64,000 nt of DNA, from assembly GCA_019448385.1 (NCBI GenBank), contig JAGTXO010000064.1, positions 123,139-187,138 of the forward strand. The letters run 5' to 3'. Under the pieces are notes generated by a model that had not been told where the DNA came from, did not search any database, and worked only from the letters and a program-made list of their open reading frames with translations. Position numbers and translations under genes: made by a program. Below are positions 1-11,500 of the stretch, piece after piece. This stretch comes from Diacronema lutheri. Its lineage: Eukaryota > Haptophyta > Pavlovophyceae > Pavlovales > Pavlovaceae. Position 1 is the stretch's first letter; each line of letters starts with the position of its first letter.

Positions 1-3000
1 CGACGTGCACGATGTGCGACCGCCCCTTTTCAAACGAGAGCGGCGCCGCGTCGCCCGCCCCGCGCACCGCCTCCGCGACGGCCGCCGCCGCCACCGCCTC
101 GCGCGCGCCACCGCGCCCGCGGCCAGCACCGGCACCGCCCGCGCCAGCCAACGGCCCGTCGGTTACGGGCAGCGCACACTTTTGCGCCGCCTCAACTGCC
201 ACGGCGTACCCGCCGACATCGTAGAGTCCGGGCGCGCGCGCGAGCGCGTGCAACCGGACTCGCACGATGCCGGCGGCTGCGAGCCGGATCGGCGCGGCGC
301 AGGTGCGCCCCACCCAGCTCACGCGGCCATGCGCTGCGCCGCCTTTTTTCCCGCCGGCGCTCGTCGCCGCCGGCGCGCCGCCCGCGCCGCCGCCTGCGCC
401 CGCGCCGCCGCCGTCGCCCGCCGCGCCGGGCGGAGGCGCCGGCGCGCGCAGGTGGACGATGAGCTCGGCGTCGGCGCTCAGGTTGCGCAGCACGACGCAC
501 ACCGTCAGCACGCACGCCGCGCCGCACGTCGGTGGGGCCAGCGCCGCCGCCGCGTCCGACACGCCGGGCTCGGACGAGTCCGTCACGCCGGGCTCGGACG
601 AGTCCGACACGCCGGGCTCGGACGAGTCCGACACGCCGGGCTCGGACGAGTCCGACACGCCGGTCGGGAAGGCGTGTCGGACAACGAGCGGCGTCTCGAT
701 CCAGTGCGCAACGCCCAGCGGCCCCGCCACCGCCGCCGCCGCTTCCGCCGCCGCCGCCGCGGCCGTCGCCGCCGCCATGCTGAGCGGCGGCGCGCCCGGC
801 GGGCCACCGGCGCGCCGCGGCGCCGCGCGCGCCGCAAGCGACGCGGCGGCGGCCGACGCCGCGGCGGCGGTCATCGGCGGCGGGCGCACGTGCGGCGCGA
901 GCTCGAGCGCGAACAGCGCCCTCTGCCCCGCGCGCTCGCGCGCGCCGCCGACGCCGCCGCCGCCGCCGCCGCCGCTGGCGCCGCCGGGCGCGCCGGGCGC
1001 ATCGGGCGCGAGACGCCATCGTAGCGAAAGATGCGTGCCGGCGCCCAAGCTGCCGGGGCGGGGACCGTCCGCGCCGCTTCCGGCGCTGGCGCCGTCCACG
1101 GGCGGCAGCTGCGCGTTCGCGAGCTCCCGCCTACGCGCGGGCGAGGCGCGCGGGCGGGCGTTACATGGGGGGGGGGGGGGGGGGGGGGGGGGCGGGCGGC
1201 GCGGTGGTGGCCGCGGCGAACAGCGCGCGCGCGCGCCAATCGCGGGCGTTTCAAATTCGGCGGCGCAGTCGGTGGGCGGCGTGCGGGGCAGCGCGCGCAC
1301 CACAGCAGCTGCGCGTGCAGCTCGGTCGTCACGGGGCCTGTCGGACCCATCGGACCCGTCATCGGACCCGTCATCGGACCCGTCATCGGACCCGATGTCG
1401 GACTCGCCGCCGTCGGGCCGAGCGCGAGCTCGGAGCGCGTGCACGCGGCCGGCCATGCGCGCGCGCCCGGCGCGCACGCGCCGCCCGCCGCGGCCGCAGC
1501 CGCGGCCGCGGCCGCGAGCGCCGCGGCGGACGCCGAGGAGAGTCCGATGTGTCCGACGCCCGTTCCGACGCCCGTTCCGACACCCGTTCCGACGAGTCCG
1601 GGGCGGCCATCGTGCGCAGAGGGCACGTCGGGCGCGGGCGCGAGCGACGCGGCAAGCGCGGCGGCGAGCCCGGCGGGCGCGGCGAGCGCCGCCGACCCGC
1701 CGCGGCCGCCACCAGCGCCAAATGCGCCGGCAACGCCGAAGAGTCCGGCTGGTGGCGCTCGCCGCAGGACTATCAGCATGGTGGTCTCCTCGCCTGGGCG
1801 GAGCGCGCGCGGAGCGGCTGCTTGGGAGGAGCCGGTACCTGCGCGACCCAGTCCGGGGTCCGGCGGACCGTCCAGTCCGGGGTCCGGCGGGCCGACGGGG
1901 TCCGGCGGGCCGACGAGGCCCGCGAGCGCCCAGCCCGAGTCCGAGTCACACGCGAGCGCGTCGAGGAGCACAAGCTGCGGCTGCGAGTGTGGCTGCGGCT
2001 GCGAGTGTGGCTGCGGCTGCACTTGTGAATGTTCGACCACCGCGCTCGGCGGCGCGGGCGGGAGCACGAGCAGCGCGCCGGGCGCGTCGGCGGCGGCCTG
2101 CGGAAGCAGCGAGCGCACGCGGATGGCTGCGCGGCGGCGGCGAGAGGACGCGAGCACGCAGCCGATTCACCGGGGACGCGCGAGCGGCAGGCGTAGCGGC
2201 GCGCGCGGAGGAAAGGAAAGGAAAGGAAAGGAAAGGAAAGGAAAGGAAAGGGGGAATAAAAAGAGGCGTGAGGTCATGCATGCGCAGCGGCGCGGCACGC
2301 GCGAAGCGGTGCATGAGCCGAGCGAGCGAGCGAGCGGATCGGCCCCGCCCCCATCAGCACCGCGCACAAATCCAACTGGATTTTAAATGGAGCGAGCGCC
2401 GTGCGCGCGCGCGTCCGCGCAGCACATGACCGCGCGGCGCCGCGTCGCGCGGCGTCGCGCGGCGTGGCGTGGCGCGGCGCGGCGCGGCGTGGCGCGGCGC
2501 GGCGCGCACCGACAAGAAACTCGACGCCATCGCCACCGCCTCCGCCACCGCCACCGCCGCCTCCACCACCGCCACCGCCACCGCCACCGCCGCCAACGGC
2601 AGCCGCCGCAGCCGCCGCCGGCGCGCGCACGCGCGGCGTCGCGAAGACGACGCGCGCCTCCACAGCGCGCGTCACGCGCACGCACACGCTATGCGCGCAC
2701 ACGCGCAGAAGCGGCGGTGTGGCAGGCTGTGCGGCCGCCGTCAGCTCGCGCCCGGCGCGCGCGCCCGGCGCGCGCTCACGCGCTGCGCCGCCGCCACCGC
2801 CAACACCGCCGCCGCCAACACCGCCACCACCGCCGTCTCCGTCCGCCGCCTCCGCCGCAGCGCAGTAGGCAACGCCAAGGCGAAGCAGCAGAGGCGCGCC
2901 GTCACCGAAACTGCCAGCCGTTACACCGTCACCGTCACATACTCGGAGCGTTACGGGCACGATGGCGCGCGCGCCCGGCGCGAGCGGCGCGCGCAGCGGC

Positions 3001-3446
3001 AGGGGCAGGACGGCGCACGCCGCGCGCGCGAGCGCGCCCGCGCGGTCGAGACCGCTCTCTCTGCCGACCCCAAGCCCACCGCCGCCGCCACCGCCACCAC
3101 CGCCGCCGCCGCCCGTCGCGCGAGCGCCGCCGCCGCCGCCGCCGCCGTCGTCGTCGTCGCCGTCGTCGTCGACGCTCAGCAGCGCGGGCATGGACGCGCA
3201 CACCCACGCGGCGTCGAGCGCGCGCGCGCCGCCATTGGTCAACTCCAAGCTGAGCCGCACGGCCTCGCCCACGCAGACTGTGGCCTCCGGCAGCCCGCGC
3301 ACCGCCACGCGCAGGAGCGGCTGCGCGCCGAGGACGGCGAACGCGAGGCCGCCGCGCGCCGCGCCAGCGTCCACGCGCCCCTTGTCACGCCCGCGCACGT
3401 CCTTGCCACCACCACCACCACCGCCACCGCCACCACCACCGCCACC

Positions 3447-3509
<63 letters not shown>

Positions 3510-5610
3510 CGCCGACGCGCCGGACGCGCGCGCCGCTTCAACCGCCACGCCGCCAAACACGTGCGAGCACCGCGCGGCCCCGCCGGCGATCGTCCATCGC
3601 AGGCCGAGCACGCGTAACACACCGCACGCGGACGGCGTCACGCGCAGTGACACCATCCGCCGCTCGCGCGGGCCGAAGCTCAACGACTGCGTCGAGACCT
3701 CAAAGCCTGCGCCCGCGCCCGCGCCCGCGCCCGCGCCGGCGCCCGCGCCTGTGCCCGCGCCGGCGCCCGCACCGACGCCCGCGCCCGCGCCACTCGCGCC
3801 GCCATCGCCCGCCGCCACCGCGTGCGCCACGCCGGCCGCGCCGCCGCCAAAGGCCACGGCGCCGCCAAAGGCCGCGGCGTGGTCGCCTGGCGGCAACGCC
3901 GGCGCGCTCCGCCCAGTGGGCGACCCTGTCCGCGTCTCGGTGTCGTGTGTGCACGCGAGCGAAACGTCCGCGAGCTCGATCGGGACGAGCAGCGGGTTGG
4001 TCAACGCCAGCGCGATCGTCAGCGGCTCGCCAATCACGACGCTGCAGAGCACATCGCCGCCGGCCGCGCCGCCGCCGCCGCCGGCCGCGCCGCCGCCGCC
4101 GGCCGCGCTCGCGTGCGCGCGCGTCAGCCAGTTCTCCGCCGCGGCGGCCGCCGCGCCGCTGCCCGGCCTGCGCCCACCCGCGCCGCACCGCGCGCGCGCG
4201 TCCGCCGCGGCGCGCAGCGCGCTTTCCATCCGCGCCCACACCGCCCCACCGCGGTCGCCCGCCCCGTCGGCGCAGCCCACGTCGGCGGTGACGGCGACGA
4301 TCGACGCGTCGTCGACGCGTGGCATCGCGAGTACGCCGGGCTCGAGCCCGATCGGCTCGCCGCCGGCCGCGGCGGAGGCGGCGCGCAGCGCAGCGTTGAA
4401 TTCGGCGAGCACGCTCGCCTGCGCGCGGCGCGCGGCGCGCGGCGCGCGACGTGCGGTGCCGGTGTGCGGCGTGTGAAGGTGGCGGGCGGTTGGCGCTGAA
4501 AAAGGGCACGGTCTGCGAGAATGCGGATGGGGCGTCAAATCGCAGCCGGAGGCGAGGCCGCGCGCGGCCGCGCGCGACGCCGGGGTACGCGCCGCGCGCG
4601 CGCGCGCGCCTGCCGGTCCGCCTGCTGGTGCTTCGTCTCGCGCAGCACGGCGACGAAACTGCCAACCGCCGCGAGCGGCCGGCCGAGCGCGTGCGCCTGC
4701 CGCGCGAGGAAGATGTGCGCGTGGTCCTCGACGTGCAGCCAGCGGCGGTTGGCGTAGACGGAGAGCGCGGCGGCGTAGCACCGAGCCGCGTGCGCGCGCA
4801 GCCCGGCCTGCACGTACCGGTAGCTGCGCGGGATGTGTCGGGATTCGGAAAGGGTATCGGGATCGGGGTCGGGATCGGGGTCGGGATCGGGATCGGGATC
4901 GGGGTCGGGTGTGGTCAGCGCTGGGGTCCGCGCGGGCGTGGGCGCGAGGTGGGCGTGGGCAAGCGCACGAGGGCCGCGGTCCGGCGCCGGACCGATGGTC
5001 CGGCGCCGGACCGATGGTCCGGCGCCGGACCGGCGGTCCGGGGCCGAACCAGCGGTCCGGGGCCGAATCGGCGGTCCGGGGCCGGATCGGCGGTCCGGGG
5101 CCGCGCGCACCCGGCAAGCACAAGGAGAAATGCAGTCCGGCGCTCGCCGCCCGCGCCGGACGCGCCGCCCGCGCCGGCCGCGCCGCCCGCCGGCGCGGCG
5201 CGCAGGTGGCACATGGCGGCCTGTTCTAAAAGGAGCGCCGCGGCAAGATTGCCCACTTCCGTCGAGCAGCGCACGAGCGCCGCCGCGGCGTCGCGCGCGC
5301 GCGCGAGGCGCGGCAGCCGGCGCGAGAGCTCGAGGTGCAGCACCGTAGCCATCGTCGCGCGCGCGCCCGCGCCCGCGCGCAGCGCGCCGTCGTACGCGCC
5401 GTCGAGGGCCGCCGCCACGTCGCGGCGCGGCGCGTCGGCGAGCGCGGTGGCGAGCGCGCGCAGGAGGAGGGCATGGGCGTGGTACGGCGCGGCGGCGGGC
5501 GTGCGCGCGGCGGCGGCCTTGTAGTCGGAGATGACGAGGCTGTAGTGCTCGAGCGCAGTCCGGTAGTCCTGCAGCAGTAGGGCCGAGTCTGCCAGTGTCT
5601 GCGTGCGCGC

Positions 5611-5641
<31 letters not shown>

Positions 5642-7145
5642 TATGTTTGGGGCGGTTGGAGGGGTGGGTGGGTCGGGGGGAGAGGTGGGGGGGTGTTGTG
5701 AATGCGGGTAGCGGGTAAGGGGGAGCGCACGTTGGGTGACGGGCGACAGGGGACCTGTGGCTGGGGCCCAGTGTCTGCGCCCCATGCGCCCCCACAGTCA
5801 TGGCTTCCAAGCCATGGGTTCCCCCCTGAGCCGTACGAGCAGGTCCCAAGCCACAGGTCCCCAGCCACAGGTCCCCAGCGACAGGTCCCCAGCGACAGGT
5901 CCCCAGCGACAGGTCCTCAGCCACAGGTCCCCAGCCACAGCTCCCAAGCCACAGGTCCCCAGCCACAGGTCCCCAGCCACAGGTCCCCAGCCACAGGTCC
6001 CCAGCCACAGGTCCCCAGCCACAGGTCCCCAGCCACAGGTCCCCAGCCACAGGTCCCCAGCCACAGGTCCCCAGCCACAGCTCCCCAGCGACAGGTCCCC
6101 AGCCACAGGTCCCCAGCCACAGGTCCCCAGCGACAGGTCCCCAGCCACAGGTCCCCAGCGACAGGTCCCCAGCCACAGGTCCTCAGCCACAGGTCCCCAG
6201 CCACAGCTCCCAAGCCACAGGTCCCCAGCCACAGGTCCCCAGCCACAGGTCCCCAGCCACAGGTCCCCAGCCACAGGTCCCCAGCCACAGGTCCCCAGCC
6301 ACAGGTCCCCAGCCACAGGTCCCCAGCCACAGGTCCCCAGCGACAGGTCCCCAGCGACAGGTCCCCAGCCACAGGTCCCCAGCGACAGGTCCCCAGCCAC
6401 AGGTCCCCAGCCACAGGTCCCCAGCCACAGGTCCCCAGCCACAGCTCCCCAGCCACAGGTCCCCAGCCACAGGTCCCCAGTCATGGCCTCCCCACCGATG
6501 GCGGCAGCGCGCGCCGTGCGCACCTGTAACTGCCATTCGGGGCTATCGCCGCCAAAGAGCGCGCCGCCTCCTGTGCCGCCCCTGTCCAAGCTGCCAAGCA
6601 CGCCGCCACCGCCGCCACCGCCGCCCGCCCCGATCGCCCCGCCGCCCAGTGTGGAAAGGGAAGTGCAACTGCCGCCTCCCGTGACAGTCACGCCGCCCCC
6701 GCCCCCGCCCAGCGCGCTCAGTCCGGCGCCAAAGCTCGAGCTGCCGAGTCCGGACCCGTACCCGCACCCGGACACGCTCAGCGCGCCAAGACCACCAAGG
6801 CCGCCCATCAGCCCAGCGGTGCTGAGGCCCGCCATCGTGGTCGCCGAGCCACCAAAGAAACGGCCGAAACCGTCGCCCCGTGCGCCGCCCTCGCCGCCGC
6901 CGTCAGCGCCGCCGCCATCCGCGCCGCCGCCGTCCACGCCGCCGTCCACCGCGCCCGCCGTCACGCCGCCGCTCTGCCGGCGCGCGGCGGCGGCCGTCGC
7001 GGCCGTCGCGCTCGCGGCCGCGCCCGCCGCCGCGGCCGCCGCCCCGCCCCAGCCCGCCCAGATGCGCAGCGTGTTTTTAATGCCCTTGCGCGAGGCGCCC
7101 ACCTGCCGCGGGCCGCGCCGGGCCGAGCGGGCGGGGCGTCAGGGG

Positions 7146-7184
<39 letters not shown>

Positions 7185-8540
7185 GGGGGTTCGGGGTAGG
7201 AAGGGGGGAAGAGGGTACGGAGGAGGGCGGGAAAAGGGCGAAGGAGGGAGGGCGTGTCGGCACGCGCACCCCGCCGCGCCCACCTTTTCGTGGAGTGCGC
7301 GCGTGCGACGCTGCAGCGCGGGCAGCCCATGCTCGCGCACGGCGCACGCGAGGACCGCACGCGCCGCGTCCAAGTCCGCCGGCGTCATCAGAGCGCCCGG
7401 TGCGACATTGCGCGCCGTCAACGCGTCGCCACCACCGCCGCCGTTGCCGCCGCCGGCCAGCCGTCCGGTCGAGTCCGGTGCGGCCGCGCCGGACCACAGG
7501 CGCAGGTCGACGAGGGGCTCGCGCGGCGGCGAGGCGCCGGCCGAGTGCACGGGCAGCAGCGCGGCGCGCTCGGCGCCAAACTGCGCCTGCACCAGCCGCA
7601 GCGCCGCCGCAGCCGCCGCCGCGGCCGCGGCGGCCGCCGCGGCGTGCGCGAGGTGCGAGCGATCGTCGAGCAGGACGCAGAAGGCGGGCGCGCGCGCCTC
7701 GATCGGCAGCACCGCCGCGCCGCCCGCCGGCTCGGCCGCGGCGAGCGCGCGCAGCGCGTCCGTCACCGACGGCTCGGACGAAACCGCCACGATCAGCTTT
7801 AAAATCGGCTGGTCGAGCGTGCATGTGTGCGCGTGCCGCAGCGAGGCGCAGAGGGTGGCACGGTACGCGTCGAACCACGGCGTTGGCTGCGCGAGGGCTG
7901 CGCGCGGCGCGCGGCGCGGCGCCGCCATCGCCCGGGGATGGCGCGCGACGCACGGGCGCGTGAGGCGTGGGGCCGCCCGGGGGCTGCGAACGCGCAGGCG
8001 GGCGCCCGGCGCGAGCGCGCGCGCGGAGCGCGCGGCACGGCTGCGCGCGCGCGAGGAATGTAGACGCACGGCGCACACGGCCGCATGCCAATGCCGCGCG
8101 CGCGACCGGCCAGGGGTGCGGCGGCCGCCTCGGCGCCGCGCGGGCGCGCGCACGCACGCACCACGGATGCGTGCGAGCGTGTCCGGCGATGGCGTCGCCT
8201 CCGCGACGGTCGAGCCGGTGGGCGAGCAGCGCCAGATGGCCTCGGAGTCGATGGCGCCGACCACACCGTGCATACCCGCCTCCGCCTCTGCGCTGTCCAC
8301 CGCCGTCATCTCGGCGAGGTGCGCGACGCGCACGCGCAGGCCTCGAATGATGTACGGCTCGCCGACGGTCTGCGCGGAGATGGGCACGTCGCGCAGCTCG
8401 TCGGCGAGGGGACGGAGGAGGTGAGCAAGCGAGCTGAAGCCCCCCTTCGCGCAGAGCGCGTCCGCCTGCGGCGTCGACACCACCGCCACCACCGGGCAGA
8501 TGCCCAGGCACTCGTCTGGCAGCGCGAGCGGTCGCGCCAT
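1..8540 (-). CDS. TRAPPC8: TRAPP complex subunit 8 (Trs85 homologue), C-terminus off the window
   Basis: Probable TRAPPC8/Trs85, the subunit defining TRAPPIII, a Rab1/Ypt1 exchange factor complex in ER-Golgi traffic and autophagy. Exons I can join in frame are 8540-8162, 7897-7284, 7102-6524, 5598-5111, 4823-4589 and one starting at 4418; all junctions are GT-AG. Family landmarks appear in order: the N-terminal block after LPDECLGICPVVAVV, then PTPWFDAYR, SRKGIKNTLRIW, SPEWQLQ joined to TLADSALLLQDYR, the helical-repeat block YRYVQAGLRAHAARCY, then the beta-sandwich C-terminal region (VIGEPLTIALALTNPL). Near the left edge SWVGRTCAAPIRL and GLYDVGGYAVAV match the family's final domain, and the frame stays open to base 1, so the C-terminus is missing. 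Gly and Ala runs inflate the linkers. Exons between about 2,900 and 1,000 are not resolved. The start at 8540 gives the conserved N-terminal block and lies 51 bp from the divergent ATPase gene. Confidence 0.85.
556..662 (-). repeat. 24-bp coding tandem repeat in the TRAPPC8 C-terminal region
   Basis: About four to five copies of a 24-bp unit. Because 24 is a multiple of three, each copy adds eight residues (consensus VSDSSEPG on the minus strand) without breaking the frame. One copy has Thr in place of Ser. It lies just N-terminal of the last conserved TRAPPC8 block and probably forms a flexible acidic linker. Confidence 0.75.
1167..1192. repeat. poly-G tract (C tract on the minus strand)
   Basis: About 26 uninterrupted G on the plus strand. 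It reads as a C tract in the direction of the minus-strand TRAPPC8 gene, like the C tracts upstream of splice acceptors elsewhere in the window, so it probably lies in a TRAPPC8 intron. Confidence 0.6.
2208..2251. repeat. GGAAA pentanucleotide microsatellite
   Basis: Eight to nine copies of a GGAAA/GAAAG pentamer followed by a short A-rich stretch. It lies between recognisable TRAPPC8 coding blocks and is probably intronic. Confidence 0.6.
4590..5110. repeat. Simple and interspersed repeats around TRAPPC8 exon 5
   Basis: The intron between the exons ending at 5111 and starting at 4823 holds two repeat types. At about 4,853-4,908 is a GGGATC/GGGGTC hexamer array. At about 4,977-5,103 are six or more copies of a ~19-bp GGTCCGG-type unit that contains its own inverted repeat (GGTCCGGCGCCGGACC). 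The span also includes exon 5 itself (4589-4823). Confidence 0.6.
5846..6480. repeat. 14-bp minisatellite filling a TRAPPC8 intron
   Basis: About 45 copies of a 14-bp unit (AGGTCCCCAGCCAC, with GCGAC and CTCC variants) inside the 925-bp intron 5599-6523. A CG/GT dinucleotide run lies at about 5,606-5,643, next to the acceptor. The unit has no stop in any frame, so long spurious ORFs appear on both strands. Flanking exons join in frame as SPEWQLQ / TLADSALLLQ. Confidence 0.85.
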
Positions 8541-8591
8541 CGCTTCCTCTCGACGGCGGGCCGCCGTTTTTGGAAAAGCTTCGCCGCGACG
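8541..8591. promoter_or_regulatory. 51-bp head-to-head intergenic region (TRAPPC8 / ABC-class ATPase)
   Basis: Only 51 bp separate the two divergent start codons (8540 minus, 8592 plus), so the two genes must share control DNA or have promoters extending into each other's coding sequence. No TATA box is visible; a short A/T-rich patch (GTTTTTGGAAAAG) is the only distinctive element. Confidence 0.55.
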
Positions 8592-11500
8592 ATGGGGCGC
8601 GGCGAATACTTCCGCGCAAAGTACGGAGGCGGCGGGCGCGGGCGCGGCGAGGGCGGCGGCGGCGGCGGCGGCGGCGGCGCGGACGAGCGCGGCTTCGGGG
8701 GTGGTCGTGGGCGCGACAGCGGGCGCGGCTGGAGTGGCGGCGGCGGCGGCTTTGGTGGCGGCCAGCCGTGGCAAGGCGGCGCGGGCAGCGGCGGCTTTGG
8801 CGGCGGCGGTGGCGGCGGCGTTGGTGGCGGCGGCCCGCACGGCGACGGCGGCGCGGTGAGCGCTTCCGACCGCCCCGCCTCCGCGCTCCTCGACGAGCTT
8901 CGCCGCATCGACGGCAAGCCGTATCCCGCATACCGCGCGCTCGGCTCGTCGCGCTGGCTGTTCGCCGCGGGCGCGGGCGCGGGCGCGGGCAGCGCGCCCG
9001 CGCGCGCGTTTGCGCTGCAGTTTGAGCGCGTGCAGGCGGACGCGTACGCGCCGCCATCGTCCGCGCGCGTCGACGTCGAGCCGTCGTCCGCGCGCCTGCC
9101 TGCCGCGCTGCTCACCACGCGCACGCGGCGGACGGCGACGGCGGACTTTTTGCTCCGCGCGCTCGTGCGCGGGTGCGCGGCGCTCGGCGCGGACGCGCGC
9201 GCGGCGGGCGGCGGCTGGCGCGGCGCGAAGGGCGGCGAGCTCGACATCTCGCGCCCCTCGAGTTTCGTCCTCGAGCGTACCGCCGTCACCGTCACGCGTG
9301 ACGGGCGCGTAACGGCGCGGCTTGGCGTGGGCCTGCCCGCCGCCGGCCGTGCGGTGCTCGGCGGGCTCGCGGCGCACGCGCTGACCGTCGCGCTGCCCGC
9401 GCTCGTCGGCGCCGCGCTCTGCTGGAGCGGCGCGGAGGCGGGCGGCGGAGGCGGCGGCGGCGGAGGCGGCGGCGGCGGAGGCGGCGGTGGTGGAGGCGGC
9501 GACGGCGGTGGCGGTGGAGGCGTAGGAGGAGTGCCGCCCGCGCCGCCGCGCGGGCCGGGCGCCTCGGGCACGCGCGCGTCGCTGCCGCCGCTCGACGGGG
9601 CGAGCTGCCTCGCGCACGTGGCCTCAGTCGAGCTCCAAGCCGCGCTGCGCGCCGCGCTCGCGCCCGCCGGCCTCGCCGCGTTTATCGGCCACGGTTCAAT
9701 CCTTCCGCGCGCGTCGGGCGCGTCTGGCGCGCCTCTGCCCGCGTCCGACGCGACGCCGTTCGCCGCGCCGCCCTCGCTCGAGGCCGTGCTCGTCATGCCG
9801 CGCACCAACCTCTCGCGCCACCTCCGCCTGCCGCCCGGCGCGGAGGTGTCCGGCGGAGGTGGCGACGGCGGCGGTGGCGGTGGCGGCGGCGGCGGCGGCG
9901 GCGGTGGCGGCGGCGGTGGTGGCGGTGGTGGTGGCGGTGGCGGCGCTCATGGCGGCGTTGTGCGTGTGCGTGGGCTGGGCATTCGGCAAGGCGTAACGGT
10001 CATAGCAGGCGGCGCCTACCACGGCAAGTCGACGCTGCTCCGCGCGCTTGAGACAGGTGCGCGCCCAGGGCGCGCGACGTGCGCGCCACGCGCCGCGCCC
10101 ACGCACCTGCCCCCTTCCTCCACCCCACCCCACCCCACCCCTTCCAAACGCGGGTGCACTGCTGTCCGCCCCACGCACCTGCCCCCTTCCTCCACCCCAC
10201 CCCACCCCACCCCTTCCAAACGCGGGTGCACTGCTGTCCGCCCCACGCACCTGCCCCCTTCCTCCACCCCACCCCACCCCTTCCAAACGCGGGTGCACTG
10301 CTGTCCGCCCCACGCACCTCCCCCCTTCCTCCACCCCACCCCACCCCTTCCAAACGCGGGTGCACTGCTGTCCGCCCCACGCACCTCCCCCCTTCCTCCA
10401 CCCCACCCCACCCCACCCCTTCCAAACGCGGGTGCACTGCTGTCCGCCCCACGCACCTGCCCCCTTCCTCCACCCCACCCCACCCCACCCCACCCCTTCC
10501 AAACGCGGGTGCACTGCTGTCCGCCCCACGCACCTGCCCCCTTCCTCCACCCCACCCCACCCCACCCCACCCCTTCCAAACGCGGGTGCACTGCTGTCCG
10601 CCCCACGCACCTGCCCCCTTCCTCCACCCCACCCCACCCCACCCCACCCCTTCCAAACGCGGGTGCACTGCTGTCCGCCCCACGCACCTCCCCCCTTCCT
10701 CCACCCCACCCCACCCCTTCCAAACGCGGGTGCACTGCTGTCCGCCCCACGCACCTCCCCCCTTCCTCCACCCCACCCCACCCCACCCCTTCCAAACGCG
10801 GGTGCACTGCTGTCCGCCCCACGCACCTGCCCCCTTCCTCCACCCCACCCCACCCCACCCCACCCCTTCCAAACGCGGGTGCACTGCTGTCCGCCCCACG
10901 CACCTGCCCCCTTCCTCCACCCCACCCCACCCCACCCCACCCCTTCCAAACGCGGGTGCACTGCTGTCCGCCCCACGCACCTCCCCCCTTCCTCCACCCC
11001 ACCCCACCCCACCCCTTCCAAACGCGGGTGCACTGCTGTCCGCCCCCGTCGCCGCCCTCCCTCCCCCCCCCCCCCCCCTGCCAACCCCCCCCCCCTCGCC
11101 CCCGCCCACCCCGCCGCGTGCCCCCCCCCCCCCCCCCCCCCCCCCCCGCCCGAGCCCACCCCGCCCTCTCCCACCCCCTGCCATCCCACCCCGCCCTCTC
11201 CCACCCCCTGCCATCCCACCCCGCCCTCTCCCACCCCCTGCCACCCCATTCCGCCCTCCCTCCCTCCCTCCCTCCCCCCCCCCCCCCCCCCCCCCCTCCC
11301 ACCCCCCGCCCCCACCAGGCGTCTACGACGTTGCGCGCGGCGACGGGCGCGAGCTCGTCGTCTCGCTCGCCACCGCTTTTAAATTGGTCGCTGAGGATGG
11401 CCGCTCGGTCGCATGCACGGACATCTCGCCCTTCTTGCATGGGCTGCCGGGGCGCGTAACGGCCGTCACGGACGTCACGGGCGTCACGGGCGTCACGGGC

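Noticed and set aside
267-2429. 720-codon plus-strand ORF
   Set aside because: Antisense shadow of TRAPPC8 coding sequence; composition is Ala/Arg/Pro-biased with no domain, while the opposite strand has clear homology blocks.
7146-7182. Long G run as a potential G-quadruplex regulatory element
   Set aside because: Best explained as the sense-strand C tract of a TRAPPC8 intron acceptor (7103), matching other introns here; a structural role cannot be supported from sequence alone.
5702-7199. Repetitive proteins of PQPQVPSHRSPAT type (plus) and WLGTCGWGPVAGD type (minus)
   Set aside because: Translation of the 14-bp intronic minisatellite in TRAPPC8; no independent gene support.
10000-11459. 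Long repeat proteins over the ATPase intron, and the regular spacing that could suggest a CRISPR array
   Set aside because: Copies are contiguous tandem repeats with variable CCACC steps and no unique spacers, inside a spliced eukaryotic intron.
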